A stretch of DNA of 64,000 nt from Candidatus Vecturithrix granuli (GTDB taxonomy: Bacteria > Moduliflexota > Moduliflexia > Moduliflexales > Moduliflexaceae). Position numbers and translations under genes: made by a program. The notes under the pieces were generated by a model. The model saw nothing but the letters and a program-made list of their open reading frames with translations, did no database searches and was not told the DNA's origin. Position 1 is the stretch's first letter. Each line of letters opens with the position of its first letter. This document shows, one piece after another, positions 25,605 to 34,151 of this stretch. The stretch spans positions 300,797 to 364,796 of the forward strand of contig DF820465.1 of the NCBI GenBank assembly GCA_000739535.1. The letters are read 5' to 3'.

Positions 25605-26645
25605 GTGATGAGTACATGTTTTACCCACTGTAAAGGCGTACAAGAAAATCAGGTGAGTGAGACATATCAAAAAGTGATTGTTGTTCCTCCGGGCAATTTT
25701 TTGCAAAATTTCGTGGGAAAATACGATGAAAATTTGAAATTACTCGAAGAAACGTTCAAAATTTCCCTCTCAAACCGGGGAAACGAGTTTACCTTACAAG
25801 GTGAGGAAGAGAATGTTTCGCTTGTGGAACGAATTGTCGAAGAACTGGCGTCGCTCGCGGCCCAGGGATATTTTATCGGTTCCGGCGATATTCAGGCGGC
25901 AATCCGTATCATCTCACAGGACAGCCACGCTCATCTTACCGACGTCTATCTCCAGTCAATTCAGGTGTCTTCTCGTAAATCAGGGGTGAATCCGAAAAGT
26001 CTGGTACAAAAGCAATATATTGAGGCCATGAAAAAATATGATCTCGTGTTTGCGATTGGCCCGGCCGGCACCGGGAAAACATATTTAGCCATGGCCATGG
26101 CGATTGCTGCTTTGCAACAAAAAGAGTGCAGCCGCATTATCCTCACTCGGCCAGCCGTCGAAGCAGGTGAACGTTTAGGATTTTTGCCCGGCGATATGTT
26201 TGAAAAAGTTAATCCGTATCTTCGTCCGTTGTACGACGCGTTGTATGATATGCTGGATATTGACCGCGCTCGCAAGCTGATTGAACGCGGATTAATTGAA
26301 ATCGCCCCGATAGCCTTTATGCGAGGCCGAACTTTAAATGATTCATTTATTATTTTAGATGAAGCCCAGAACACCACGGCTGAGCAAATGAAGATGTTTT
26401 TAACGCGCCTCGGTTATAATTCCCAAGCGGTTGTGACCGGCGACATTACCCAGATCGACCTGCCGGCGGATCGTACATCAGGCTTGAAGCACGTCCAAAC
26501 CATCCTGAAAGATATCGAAGGCATCAAATTTGTGTATTTTTCAAAAAAGGATGTGGTGCGCCATAAACTTGTTCAAGATATTGTGGATGCTTATGATCGC
26601 GCCGATGCTCGCAAGAAAAACCATGCGCCTGCTGAATCGGCGTGA
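25605..26645 (+). CDS. phoH: PhoH-family P-loop ATPase
   Basis: A 346-residue (maximum) cytoplasmic ATPase of the PhoH/YbeZ type, linked to RNA metabolism and ribosome maturation together with YbeY. An N-terminal KH-like part, Walker A GPAGTGKT and Walker B ILDEAQN are visible. The start is uncertain: GTG 25605, ATG 25608 or GTG 25653 (before VSETYQKVIVVPP) all lack a strong ribosome site. Gene order phoH-ybeY-corC matches the widespread bacterial cluster. Confidence 0.88.
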   Translation: MMSTCFTHCKGVQENQVSETYQKVIVVPPGNFLQNFVGKYDENLKLLEETFKISLSNRGNEFTLQGEEENVSLVERIVEELASLAAQGYFIGSGDIQAAIRIISQDSHAHLTDVYLQSIQVSSRKSGVNPKSLVQKQYIEAMKKYDLVFAIGPAGTGKTYLAMAMAIAALQQKECSRIILTRPAVEAGERLGFLPGDMFEKVNPYLRPLYDALYDMLDIDRARKLIERGLIEIAPIAFMRGRTLNDSFIILDEAQNTTAEQMKMFLTRLGYNSQAVVTGDITQIDLPADRTSGLKHVQTILKDIEGIKFVYFSKKDVVRHKLVQDIVDAYDRADARKKNHAPAESA

Positions 26646-26787
26646 ATTCAGTGTTCAGTAGTCAGTGAGTAGTGATCAGTGAGCAGTAGTCAGTAATCAG
26701 TTCACTCATCAGTGAACACTGACCACCGAGCACTGCTCACTGATCACTGACTACTGATCACGGAACACTGATTACTGATTACTGAAT
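26646..26787. repeat. Cluster of CAGTGATCAGT-type short repeats
   Basis: The whole 142-nt gap between phoH and ybeY consists of variants of GATCAGTGAGCAGTAGTCAGT in both orientations. The first half is approximately the reverse complement of the second, so it could fold as one long imperfect hairpin. No coding character. Confidence 0.8.
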
Positions 26788-27252
26788 ATGGATGTGTTAA
26801 TTAGCGATTTACAAGATAAAATCCCGGTCGATCTTACTGTTTTAAAACAGATGGCGTTAACCATTTTAGCGCACTTGCAATGCGACTCGCGCTGTGAATT
26901 GAGCGTCGCTCTGGTTGACGATCAGGAAATGCAGCGTCTGAATCGAGAATATCGGGGGATTGACCACAGCACTGATGTGTTATCCTTTGCCCTGCAAGAA
27001 GCGCAAGAACCGTCACTGATTCCTGCACCTTCCGATGAATCTGATTGGCCGATCATGCTAGGCGATGTAATTCTGTCCACAGAGACCACGCAGCGCCAGG
27101 CCCGGGAACATGGACACTCCTTTGAGCGCGAACTCTATTTCCTCGTCATTCATGGCATTCTCCACCTGATCGGGCACGACCATCACACTGACGAAGAAGC
27201 CCGAATTATGGAAGATCTGGAACAAACCTTGTTAAGTAAACTTACGCTTTAG
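26788..27252 (+). CDS. ybeY: Endoribonuclease YbeY
   Basis: Zinc-dependent endoribonuclease for 16S rRNA 3'-end maturation and ribosome quality control. The 154-residue protein has the diagnostic metal motif HGILHLIGHDH (three His ligands) and the DVLSFAL segment. Its position between phoH and a CorC-type gene is the conserved order. The ATG is preceded only by repeat DNA without a good ribosome site. Confidence 0.92.
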   Translation: MDVLISDLQDKIPVDLTVLKQMALTILAHLQCDSRCELSVALVDDQEMQRLNREYRGIDHSTDVLSFALQEAQEPSLIPAPSDESDWPIMLGDVILSTETTQRQAREHGHSFERELYFLVIHGILHLIGHDHHTDEEARIMEDLEQTLLSKLTL

Positions 27253-27256
27253 TTGC

Positions 27257-27297
27257 GATGAATCCTGCTCCTTGAATAGGAGGAAGATTCATCGTAT
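27257..27297 (+). promoter_or_regulatory. Hairpin between ybeY and the CBS gene
   Basis: GCGATGAATC near 27257 and GATTCATCGT near 27288 pair around CTCCTTGAATAGGAG-type sequence. It has no T-run and is nine bases before the next ATG, so it may modulate translation of the downstream gene. Confidence 0.35.
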
Positions 27298-27305
27298 AAC
27301 CAAAT

Positions 27306-28187
27306 ATGTTGATTGCCTTCATGGATTACCCCCTGTACCTGGTGGGATCGTTTTTATGCCTTTTTCTCGTTGTGCTTGTTTCATTCTGGTCCCACAGAAA
27401 ACACACGATCCCTTCTTCTCAAACGGTCTCGTCAAACATTGATTCTGATGCGAATTCTTCCTCACTCGACGAAGAAGAACAAAAACTCATCCAGAATATC
27501 AAAGAATTTCAGGATGGAATTGTCCGCGAAGTCATGATCCCTCGCATCGACATGATCGCGGTCGAAGAATCAACCCCTCTGCACGATTTTCGCTTATTAG
27601 CTGTTGAAAAAGGCCATTCCCGCATTCCTGTATATAAAGACACAATTGATCATATTGTCGGCGTCGCGTATGTCAAAGATATGCTACGTTACTGGGATAC
27701 TGACGAATCCACCATTACCGTCGCGGCCTTTATGCGTCCACCCTATTTTGTACCTGAAACCAAAAATATCGGAGACTTACTGCACGAATTCCAAGCGAAA
27801 AAAGTCCACATTGCCGTGGCCATTGATGAATATGGCGGTACCGCTGGAATTGTGACCATTGAAGATTTACTTGAAGTCATTTTCGGCGATATTGTTGACG
27901 AACATGACGAAGAAGAAGAAGCATTGATCAAGGTGATTGATGAAAATACGCTTGAAGTAAGTGCTAAGGCCGGAATTGACGAACTTGAAGAGTATGTCGG
28001 CGAATTGGTGATCGAACAGCAGGACTTTGATACTGTCGGTGGCCTTCTGTTTGCGATTCTTGGCGACATTCCCGAAGAGAACAAAACTGTTGAATTTCAG
28101 CATCTGCGTTTCACCATTCTCAAAGCCGACCGGCAACGTATCTTGCAAGTCAAAGTCGAATGGAATGTGGAACCCGTTGTATCGTAA
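27306..28187 (+). CDS. CorC/HlyC-type CBS-domain protein with N-terminal membrane helix
   Basis: A 293-residue protein. One hydrophobic helix (about 8-30) precedes an acidic linker, two CBS domains (about 70-195: REVMIPRIDMIAVEE and the VAIDEYGGTAGIVTIEDLLE signature) and a C-terminal CorC_HlyC transporter-associated domain (about 210-290). Relatives take part in divalent-cation homeostasis or efflux. Unlike full CNNM-type transporters it has no four-helix DUF21 domain, although the single helix suggests membrane association. It is third in the phoH-ybeY-corC cluster. Confidence 0.85.
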   Translation: MLIAFMDYPLYLVGSFLCLFLVVLVSFWSHRKHTIPSSQTVSSNIDSDANSSSLDEEEQKLIQNIKEFQDGIVREVMIPRIDMIAVEESTPLHDFRLLAVEKGHSRIPVYKDTIDHIVGVAYVKDMLRYWDTDESTITVAAFMRPPYFVPETKNIGDLLHEFQAKKVHIAVAIDEYGGTAGIVTIEDLLEVIFGDIVDEHDEEEEALIKVIDENTLEVSAKAGIDELEEYVGELVIEQQDFDTVGGLLFAILGDIPEENKTVEFQHLRFTILKADRQRILQVKVEWNVEPVVS

Positions 28188-28262
28188 TACGCCTGCCTGC
28201 CATATTCACGTGTCGCAGAGAACTAACTTCTGTCAATTCTGAGTGTTGCACGTATTTTTTTC

Positions 28263-28291
28263 TTGACGATCTTCAGTGAGTAAGTTATGGT
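28263..28291 (+). promoter_or_regulatory. Probable sigma70 promoter of the unknown membrane-gene cluster
   Basis: TTGACG (28263-28268), a 17-nt spacer and TATGGT (28286-28291) lie about 100 nt before the first gene at 28389. Confidence 0.5.
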
Positions 28292-28388
28292 TTAGCAGAA
28301 TTTTGTTTTTCTTTCTAAACACTCGACAGAAAAGATAACCCCTCGGATCTTATGATCGATTGAATTTCAAGGCAAGGAGGGTAAGAAC

Positions 28389-28988
28389 ATGTTGTTATTC
28401 CAGATCGCTCAACAGAGTCTTCTTGGCAGCATTGTGAGTCCTTTTATTCGCATAATACGATTCATTGGTTCATTGTTGCTAAAAATTCTTCTGTTCCCCT
28501 ATTATCTTGTAAAATATCTTGTGCTTGGCATATTGAAAATTATTTCGTGGTTACTCCCCGATTTTTACGAAGAAAATCTTATTCATTCCTTTAAAGGCTT
28601 GTTGTGTGCGTTTAAAATATTTTTTATTATTTTAACAGGTCTGATAGTCATGGTCTTAGTGCCTCTGCACTTTCTGCCATTGCTCGCGTCGCATGGCATT
28701 CTGGCGACAAAATTCTCTTATCAATTCGACCTTGTCCAGGCATTAATATTGATGGTAAAAACCTTTACCATTACAGAAGTGCTTATTTTGGGGATACTGC
28801 TTGTTGGGTTTGTATTGTCTTTCGCGCTTGCATTTATCTTTATTACCACCTATTCTCCTTTGAAAGAATTTGTTGAGTTTGCAAGTGAAATTATAGAAGA
28901 TCGGTTAATACTCATTCTTATGTTCTTGTTCTCTCTTGTCATTTTTGGAGTACTCTATCTCTTACTTATAGGAAAGATTCCTTGGTAG
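28389..28988 (+). CDS. Unknown integral membrane protein (199 aa)
   Basis: Very hydrophobic, with an amphipathic N-terminal segment and about four or five helices (roughly 18-55, 70-95, 115-150, 172-195). I do not recognise it. A strong AAGGAGGG site precedes the ATG. It is the first of five same-strand genes of which three encode N-terminally anchored small proteins and one a pentapeptide-repeat protein. Confidence 0.65.
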   Translation: MLLFQIAQQSLLGSIVSPFIRIIRFIGSLLLKILLFPYYLVKYLVLGILKIISWLLPDFYEENLIHSFKGLLCAFKIFFIILTGLIVMVLVPLHFLPLLASHGILATKFSYQFDLVQALILMVKTFTITEVLILGILLVGFVLSFALAFIFITTYSPLKEFVEFASEIIEDRLILILMFLFSLVIFGVLYLLLIGKIPW

Positions 28989-29004
28989 AGAAAGAAAAAG
29001 CATT

Positions 29005-29226
29005 ATGATGGATTCTCATAAAACATTTCCGTGGTATTTGAGCGTCATGTATCTTCTTCCTGTCTTGCTTTGCATAACAATCACTCTGACAATGGTGATC
29101 AGATATACCAAAACCGCCTCTCCTCAAGTTTCGATCGCTGAATCGGAATTGAGAGAGGAAACAGCGCGAGCCGATGAAATTCTTCGAGAACAGCAAGCAC
29201 AAGATGAAGCAGAGTTGTCAAAATAA
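29005..29226 (+). CDS. Small single-span membrane protein (73 aa)
   Basis: One membrane helix at about 10-30 (LSVMYLLPVLLCITITLTMV) is followed by a charged helical tail rich in Glu and Ala. Unrecognised. It starts 16 nt after the preceding membrane-protein gene, in the same transcript. Confidence 0.55.
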   Translation: MMDSHKTFPWYLSVMYLLPVLLCITITLTMVIRYTKTASPQVSIAESELREETARADEILREQQAQDEAELSK

Positions 29227-29263
29227 CCTGTAAATCCACCAGGATTCATTGGAGGTGTCTCCT

Positions 29264-29677
29264 ATGAAAAAATTTTTCGGTTTTTTAGTCCACCTTTTTA
29301 TAATTCTCCTGGAACTGGCGATTTGTGCGTTTCTGGTGTTTTACCTGATTTCACATCCAATTATAAAGCAAGATGGTGACTCTATTATGGAAACAAGATC
29401 GCCTAATTCGCCTGATTCGTCCGGTTCATCTGATTTGCCGACCGGTTCGACACGTTTGATCGCAGCGCGTCCGGTCCAGGCATCGTTGTATATTCCCCCG
29501 GTCATCTGGGTTCCGGAATATTTTGCCCCGGAAAAACAGTGGGGGTATGACCGGGTCTATTCTTGCACCAGATTAGAGCGAGTCCCCGGATTTTGGCATA
29601 TACCCGGTTCACAACCGCCAATATCCCCGCATTTTCCCATGTATATTTTTGATGAGTGTACAATGCGATACTTTTAA
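29264..29677 (+). CDS. Small membrane-anchored protein with extracytoplasmic domain (137 aa)
   Basis: One N-terminal helix (about 4-30) and a Ser/Pro-rich stretch precede a short Trp/Pro/Tyr-rich domain with two cysteines that could form a disulphide outside the cytoplasm. I do not recognise the family. The ATG at 29264 is preferred over the earlier GTG-type start because GGAGGTG stands at proper distance. Confidence 0.55.
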   Translation: MKKFFGFLVHLFIILLELAICAFLVFYLISHPIIKQDGDSIMETRSPNSPDSSGSSDLPTGSTRLIAARPVQASLYIPPVIWVPEYFAPEKQWGYDRVYSCTRLERVPGFWHIPGSQPPISPHFPMYIFDECTMRYF

Positions 29678-29710
29678 AAACACGACGATTTCGAGGGAAA
29701 GATACGCCCT

Positions 29711-30499
29711 ATGACTCCAATGATGTATGTTGTCTTAGTTGCTGTAGCTGCTGTAGCTGCTATTTGTTTCTTGGCAATTCTGGCCGCCATACCTATGGCT
29801 CCGGTACAACGCTTAATGATGTATGTCACGCCAACCTGGCTGCTCAATATTATGTGCTTCTTCTGCCCGAAAACAGTAATTGGATTGTTGTGCCATTGGC
29901 TGAATGAAAAAAATCCGGATCTCGGTGAGAGAGGACTTGCGCCGCGACGGATTAATCCCGTGCCTGTCTCCAAAAAAATGTCGAAGCTTTCGGTATTGGG
30001 CATCTTATATCTGCTGAGGCAGGATGAGAGTTTATGGAAATTTTTTGCTCCTAACCCGAAAGGGGGTAAGGTGATTAACTTGCAACCCTTGCCGTATATT
30101 TTGCTTGAATTGATGTTTGATTTGGGCGGTCCGGAAGGTCGTGAAAAAGTATCTAAAGTGATTCAAAAATGCCGCATGACTCTTGGGGGCGTGAAACAAA
30201 CAGAGATTTTGCAAAATTTCAAGGTTGATAATGTGATTGAACTTTTTGAAATGTTTCCCCCTGGTGAAGTTAATATGTGTCTTAAAAATCAGCGGTCCGC
30301 AGAAGTTGTCGCATTCTGGCTCTATCACTGGGATCTCAGAAAACAAAAAGCTGAAGCGCCTATCATCTCACCCTATTGGATTGGTCAACTTCCCGCAAAT
30401 CAGGCATCTGAAGTCCAAAGAGCACTGGGTCATACAGAATTGAGAGGAGAAGGGAGAAGAGACCTGTATAAATTTCATGATGTGCATTACCAATTGTAA
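29711..30499 (+). CDS. Unknown membrane-anchored protein (262 aa)
   Basis: An N-terminal membrane helix (about 5-30) and a second hydrophobic stretch with three cysteines (about 45-62) precede a soluble helical region of about 180 residues. No catalytic motif recognised. Topology is probably N-terminal anchor with the bulk in the cytoplasm, which is inference. It lies 33 nt after the previous gene and 27 nt before the pentapeptide-repeat gene. Confidence 0.6.
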   Translation: MTPMMYVVLVAVAAVAAICFLAILAAIPMAPVQRLMMYVTPTWLLNIMCFFCPKTVIGLLCHWLNEKNPDLGERGLAPRRINPVPVSKKMSKLSVLGILYLLRQDESLWKFFAPNPKGGKVINLQPLPYILLELMFDLGGPEGREKVSKVIQKCRMTLGGVKQTEILQNFKVDNVIELFEMFPPGEVNMCLKNQRSAEVVAFWLYHWDLRKQKAEAPIISPYWIGQLPANQASEVQRALGHTELRGEGRRDLYKFHDVHYQL

Positions 30500-30526
30500 A
30501 AAATCGCTGATTTAAGGAAAAAACCT

Positions 30527-31192
30527 ATGTCCACAGAAGAAACATATACGGTGCAGGACGTCCTTAACTGGCTGGAGGATGGAGAGTCGCTTGAAGAAGC
30601 AGATTTAAGCGGAAGCCAACTGCAAAGAATCAATCTTTCGGGAAAAAATCTCACAGGAGCAAGTTTACGAGGAGCCGATTTATCAAAAGCCATCCTGGCA
30701 GGAACGAATTTAAAAAACGCCAATTTGAGAGAAGCGATCTTATCAGAAGCCGATCTTTCAGGAGCGAACCTGAGTAATGCAGATTTAAGCGCGGCAATTT
30801 TAGTCAGAACAAACCTGAGCAAAGCATGTTTGCAGGATGCTAAATTAGTCCAGGCCTCTCTGAAATCCGCACAGCTTGCCGGCGCAGATTTTACCAGTGC
30901 AGATATTCAAGACGCCAACTTATTCGGAGCACTGGGATTAGCCTCAGCAAAGTTACAGGGAGCGAAGAATTTGGGCAGAGCAATGTTGAATTATCCCGGA
31001 TTAGGTAAACCTGTTGTCTTTAACTTTTTCAAAACCTCCTGGACTGAATTTGTTCCATCTCCCAAAAAGATCATTCTGGCCCCGTTTCGTTGGCTGTTTA
31101 CACTTCTGCGCTGGCTCTTCACGCCATTCATCTGGCTGTTCCGCGTGGCGCGAAACCTGCACCCGTTTCGAAAAAAACAACGCAGCAGTTAA
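30527..31192 (+). CDS. Pentapeptide-repeat protein with basic aromatic C-terminal tail
   Basis: A 221-residue protein. About 20 A(D/N)LSx pentapeptides at roughly 25-145 (ADLSGANLSNADLSAAIL) should form a right-handed quadrilateral beta-helix. The C-terminal 50 residues are rich in Phe, Trp, Leu, Arg and Lys (LFTLLRWLFTPFIWLF), with the look of a membrane-associating helix ending in a basic tail. Function is unknown; some relatives mimic DNA, but the membrane tail argues for an envelope role here. It is the last gene of the five-gene cluster. Confidence 0.75.
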   Translation: MSTEETYTVQDVLNWLEDGESLEEADLSGSQLQRINLSGKNLTGASLRGADLSKAILAGTNLKNANLREAILSEADLSGANLSNADLSAAILVRTNLSKACLQDAKLVQASLKSAQLAGADFTSADIQDANLFGALGLASAKLQGAKNLGRAMLNYPGLGKPVVFNFFKTSWTEFVPSPKKIILAPFRWLFTLLRWLFTPFIWLFRVARNLHPFRKKQRSS

Positions 31193-31477
31193 GCCTTCCA
31201 TTTTGCTACGTCGTTTCCTTAACCTCGCCTTTTTCATTGTTGTTCCCCGGCCAGGTTTCTTGTTTCTTGCGCGACTTGAAACTGTACCGATTCAATTGGT
31301 CTGGTGAAAAAATACAAGATAATTCTCCTTGACAAAACTTCTTCACTACACCATAAGAAAGATTATCCGGCACTATTATCACGATATTTCCTCAATCAAC
31401 TTCAAGATGATTGAGATATACTTTGTATTAGCGACATTGTCAAGACAGAACCCTCAAATTTTCATGAAAGAGGTTCG

Positions 31478-32488
31478 ATGCCTATGGACATGACAGATAG
31501 TATAGCAACTTTCTCCGTATCAGTAGTTGTCCCGGTATATAACAGCCAGGTCACACTTGAAGAACTCACCACGCGGATTTATGCTGCCTTAGAACCTAGT
31601 GTTAAAAGTTTTGAGATCATTTTTGTCAATGATGGCAGTCGAGACGAGAGTTGGCAGACGATTACCAGCCTTATAGAACGCTATGCAACCATTCGCGGCT
31701 TGAACTTGATGCATAATTATGGCCAGCATAATGCACTTCTTGCCGGTATCTTGAAAGCAAAATATGACATTATCGTGACGATTGACGACGATCTTCAGCA
31801 CCCCCCGGAAGAAATCCCCAGGTTACTTTCAAAATTGGTTGAAGGATATGATGTAGTGTATGGGAAACCGGAAAGCAGAAAACATAGTCATTGGCGAAAT
31901 TTTTCTTCTCATATCCTGAAAGCAGTCTCGAAAATTGTTTTAGGCTCCGAGATGTCTCGCCATAGCAGCCCTTTTCGGGCCTTTCGCACCATCTTACGGC
32001 GAGGGTTCGAAAATTTTACAGACGCTCAGTTATCACTGGAAGTGCTGTTGTCCTGGAGCGCTTGCAGAGTGACCCACATCCTCGTCCAGCATCATTCAAG
32101 AAAAATAGGAAAGTCAGGATATACGTTTGGGAAGTTGATGGTATTAGCCTTCAATGTTCTGACCGGCTATTCGACGTTGCCATTACGGTTGGCGAGTTGG
32201 CTGGGTTTTTCAACATCTGTATTTGGATTGTTGATGTTTCTGTACGTTGTTATCCGTCGTCTCCTTCAAACCAGCTACGTTCCAGGTTTTGCGTTTATCA
32301 CTGCGGAAATTGCCTTATTTGCAGGATTACAACTATTCGCGATCGGAGTGATCGGGGAGTATATTGCCCGTCTGCACTTTCGAACAATGGGCAAGCCTCC
32401 CTATGTGATTCGAGACGATATCGGGCAAAGTCTCGATGTACCCCAACAGTTTCCGAAGATTGCCCAAGAAACGCCTGAAGGATTATAA
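31478..32488 (+). CDS. GT2 glycosyltransferase of the undecaprenyl-phosphate (GtrB/ArnC) type
   Basis: A 336-residue inner-membrane enzyme that probably moves a sugar from a nucleotide donor to polyprenyl phosphate. The GT-A domain carries VVVPVYN, FVNDGSRDES and the DDDLQHPPEE metal motif, with GQHNALLAG typical of the ArnC/GtrB/DPM1 group. The C-terminus has two membrane helices (about 245-270 and 285-310) followed by IGVIGEYIAR, also typical. AGAGG precedes the ATG. It begins the plus-strand arm of the surface-glycan region. Confidence 0.85.
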   Translation: MPMDMTDSIATFSVSVVVPVYNSQVTLEELTTRIYAALEPSVKSFEIIFVNDGSRDESWQTITSLIERYATIRGLNLMHNYGQHNALLAGILKAKYDIIVTIDDDLQHPPEEIPRLLSKLVEGYDVVYGKPESRKHSHWRNFSSHILKAVSKIVLGSEMSRHSSPFRAFRTILRRGFENFTDAQLSLEVLLSWSACRVTHILVQHHSRKIGKSGYTFGKLMVLAFNVLTGYSTLPLRLASWLGFSTSVFGLLMFLYVVIRRLLQTSYVPGFAFITAEIALFAGLQLFAIGVIGEYIARLHFRTMGKPPYVIRDDIGQSLDVPQQFPKIAQETPEGL

Positions 32489-32524
32489 ATATAGTATTCA
32501 GCGATAATAAGGAGGGATGCAGAC

Positions 32525-33724
32525 ATGCACTCCGACAAAAAAAAATTAATGATTTTGGGAGCAGGTCCCAGTCAATTGCCTGCAATCAAAAAAGCGGTTG
32601 AACTTGGCTTTTATGTGATTACGGTTGATTATTTACCTGAGAATATCGGCCATACCCTGTCACATCACTTTGTCAATTGCAGCACGGTCGATCAAGATGG
32701 AGTACTTCATGCTGCAAAGGAACTGGCGATTGATGGCATCATGACATTTGCGTCTGATGTAGCGACCCCGACGGTTGGCTATGTTGCTGAACAACTCGGA
32801 CTTGCCGGGGGCCACAGTTCGGTTGCGCTCATTATGTCAAATAAGTCCCGCTTTCGTACGTTTCAAAAAAAGCAGGGACTGAATTGTCCGAATTTTGTGA
32901 TCGGCCAGGATTTTGAAACCATCCGAAACCAGCTTACACAACTCACTCCACCCGTGATTATGAAACCCGTTGACAGTTCCGGCTCTCGGGGGATTTCGAC
33001 AGTTGATGACCTTAATAGTGAGCACTGCTTCCAGGCATTTCACTATGCTCACGAGTATTCGCACTCCGGGCAGGTGTGTATCGAAGAATTCGTAGAAGGT
33101 TTTGACACTAGTGGAGATGGTTTTCTGATTAATGGAAAATTATTTGCCGTCATTACTCACAAGCATAAACAGGGACTGATCCCCAGAGGACATCGCTTAC
33201 CAACGACCCTTTCTGTTGAAGATCAGCAGAGAGTGAAGCATGAAGTCTCTGTACATTGTTGTGCTCTGGAATATTCTGATGGTCCGTTAGATTTTGACGT
33301 ACGGGTTTCCAAAGACAATGTGACGATTTTAGAAATGAGTCCCAGATTGGGAGGGAATGGCATTCCTATGCTCATCGAACATGGAAGTGGAGTCGATTTA
33401 ATTGCCACGACAATACAGTTCGTTGTCGGAGAATCGGTTGAACTTCCCGAAGAGATTGCGATTACCAGAGGATGCGGTTCCTGGATTTTGGGCAGCGAGC
33501 ATACTGGTTTGCTGAAAGATATCGCCTCAAAAGAAGCTATGGTGTCGGCTATCCCTGAAATATTCGAATATGTGCTCTATTCCAACATTGGCTCAAAGGT
33601 GTCAGAATTTGTGCATAGCGCGAATAGTCTGGGGTACGTGCTCTTTGATTGCGATTCTGAAGCCCATTACCTCAAAACTGTCGAAGGAATTCAGAACATC
33701 TTGAATTTACACGTTTCACAATAA
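32525..33724 (+). CDS. ATP-grasp carboxylate-amine ligase-type protein
   Basis: A 399-residue enzyme of the biotin-carboxylase/PurK/CarB-like ATP-grasp superfamily. A Rossmann-like N-terminus (LMILGAGPSQLPAIKKA) precedes the ATP-binding part with IMKPVDSSGSRGIS (about 146-159) and VCIEEFVEG. The metal-binding acidic motif is LEMSPRLGGNG (about 268-278). Such enzymes join a carboxylate to an amine through an acyl phosphate. Beside glycan and decarboxylase genes it may attach an amino acid or amine to a sugar or peptide. An AAGGAGGG site is present. Confidence 0.75.
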   Translation: MHSDKKKLMILGAGPSQLPAIKKAVELGFYVITVDYLPENIGHTLSHHFVNCSTVDQDGVLHAAKELAIDGIMTFASDVATPTVGYVAEQLGLAGGHSSVALIMSNKSRFRTFQKKQGLNCPNFVIGQDFETIRNQLTQLTPPVIMKPVDSSGSRGISTVDDLNSEHCFQAFHYAHEYSHSGQVCIEEFVEGFDTSGDGFLINGKLFAVITHKHKQGLIPRGHRLPTTLSVEDQQRVKHEVSVHCCALEYSDGPLDFDVRVSKDNVTILEMSPRLGGNGIPMLIEHGSGVDLIATTIQFVVGESVELPEEIAITRGCGSWILGSEHTGLLKDIASKEAMVSAIPEIFEYVLYSNIGSKVSEFVHSANSLGYVLFDCDSEAHYLKTVEGIQNILNLHVSQ

Positions 33725-33744
33725 AAGGCAATTTCACCCTATTC

Positions 33745-33765
33745 GTGCTGAACTTGTCGAAGCAC
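33745..33765. repeat. Hairpin with CTTCGACAAGTTCAG-type core
   Basis: GTGCT and AGCAC pair around GAACTTGTCGA, the complement of a TTCGACAAGTTC core. It is a variant of the palindrome family seen at 36445 and 60489. A further degenerate copy (CC-TTCGGCCTGCTCA-GG) is at 33962-33978. Confidence 0.55.
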
Positions 33766-33768
33766 ACT

Positions 33769-33894
33769 AAATACTTGAGCAAAAATAGTCGCATAGTTCG
33801 AACATGGAGGAATGTTAAAGTAACGCGTTGACAAGCAAAAGCTTCGCTTTTGTACTCCACCTATTTCTATGAAAATAATTTTGCACAAGTCCTT
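33769..33894. mobile_element. MITE-like palindromic element, copy B (126 bp)
   Basis: The ends AAATACTTGAGCAAAA and TTTTGCACAAGTCCTT are imperfect inverted repeats. Its reverse complement aligns along its length with copy A at 8127-8253, including the GGAGT, AAAGC, TTGTCAA and ACTTTAACATTCCT blocks. Non-coding. The remaining intergenic sequence to 34151 shows only the degenerate hairpin noted above and a good AAGGAG site for the flippase gene. Confidence 0.65.
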
Positions 33895-34151
33895 ATTCTT
33901 ACGTTGTTACATTTTTTACAAGCTACCCCATTCGTGGGGGAGCTTGTCGCCCCAATCATCTCCTTCGGCCTGCTCAGGGTGAACGGAGCAATGATAATCT
34001 AACAAAATAGGATGATATAGAGTATTTTTAGGCCCTTACAGATTTATAGCTCGTTCGGTAAAATCTCCGCCATGTACAAAATCCCTAACACACTGAACTA
34101 TCATGCAGAGTAAAGGGTTCTCTGATTTATTCGAGTTCTCCAAGGAGCATA

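Noticed and set aside
26646-26787. CRISPR array
   Set aside because: The repeated unit is short, degenerate and in both orientations, with no regular unique spacers and no cas genes nearby.
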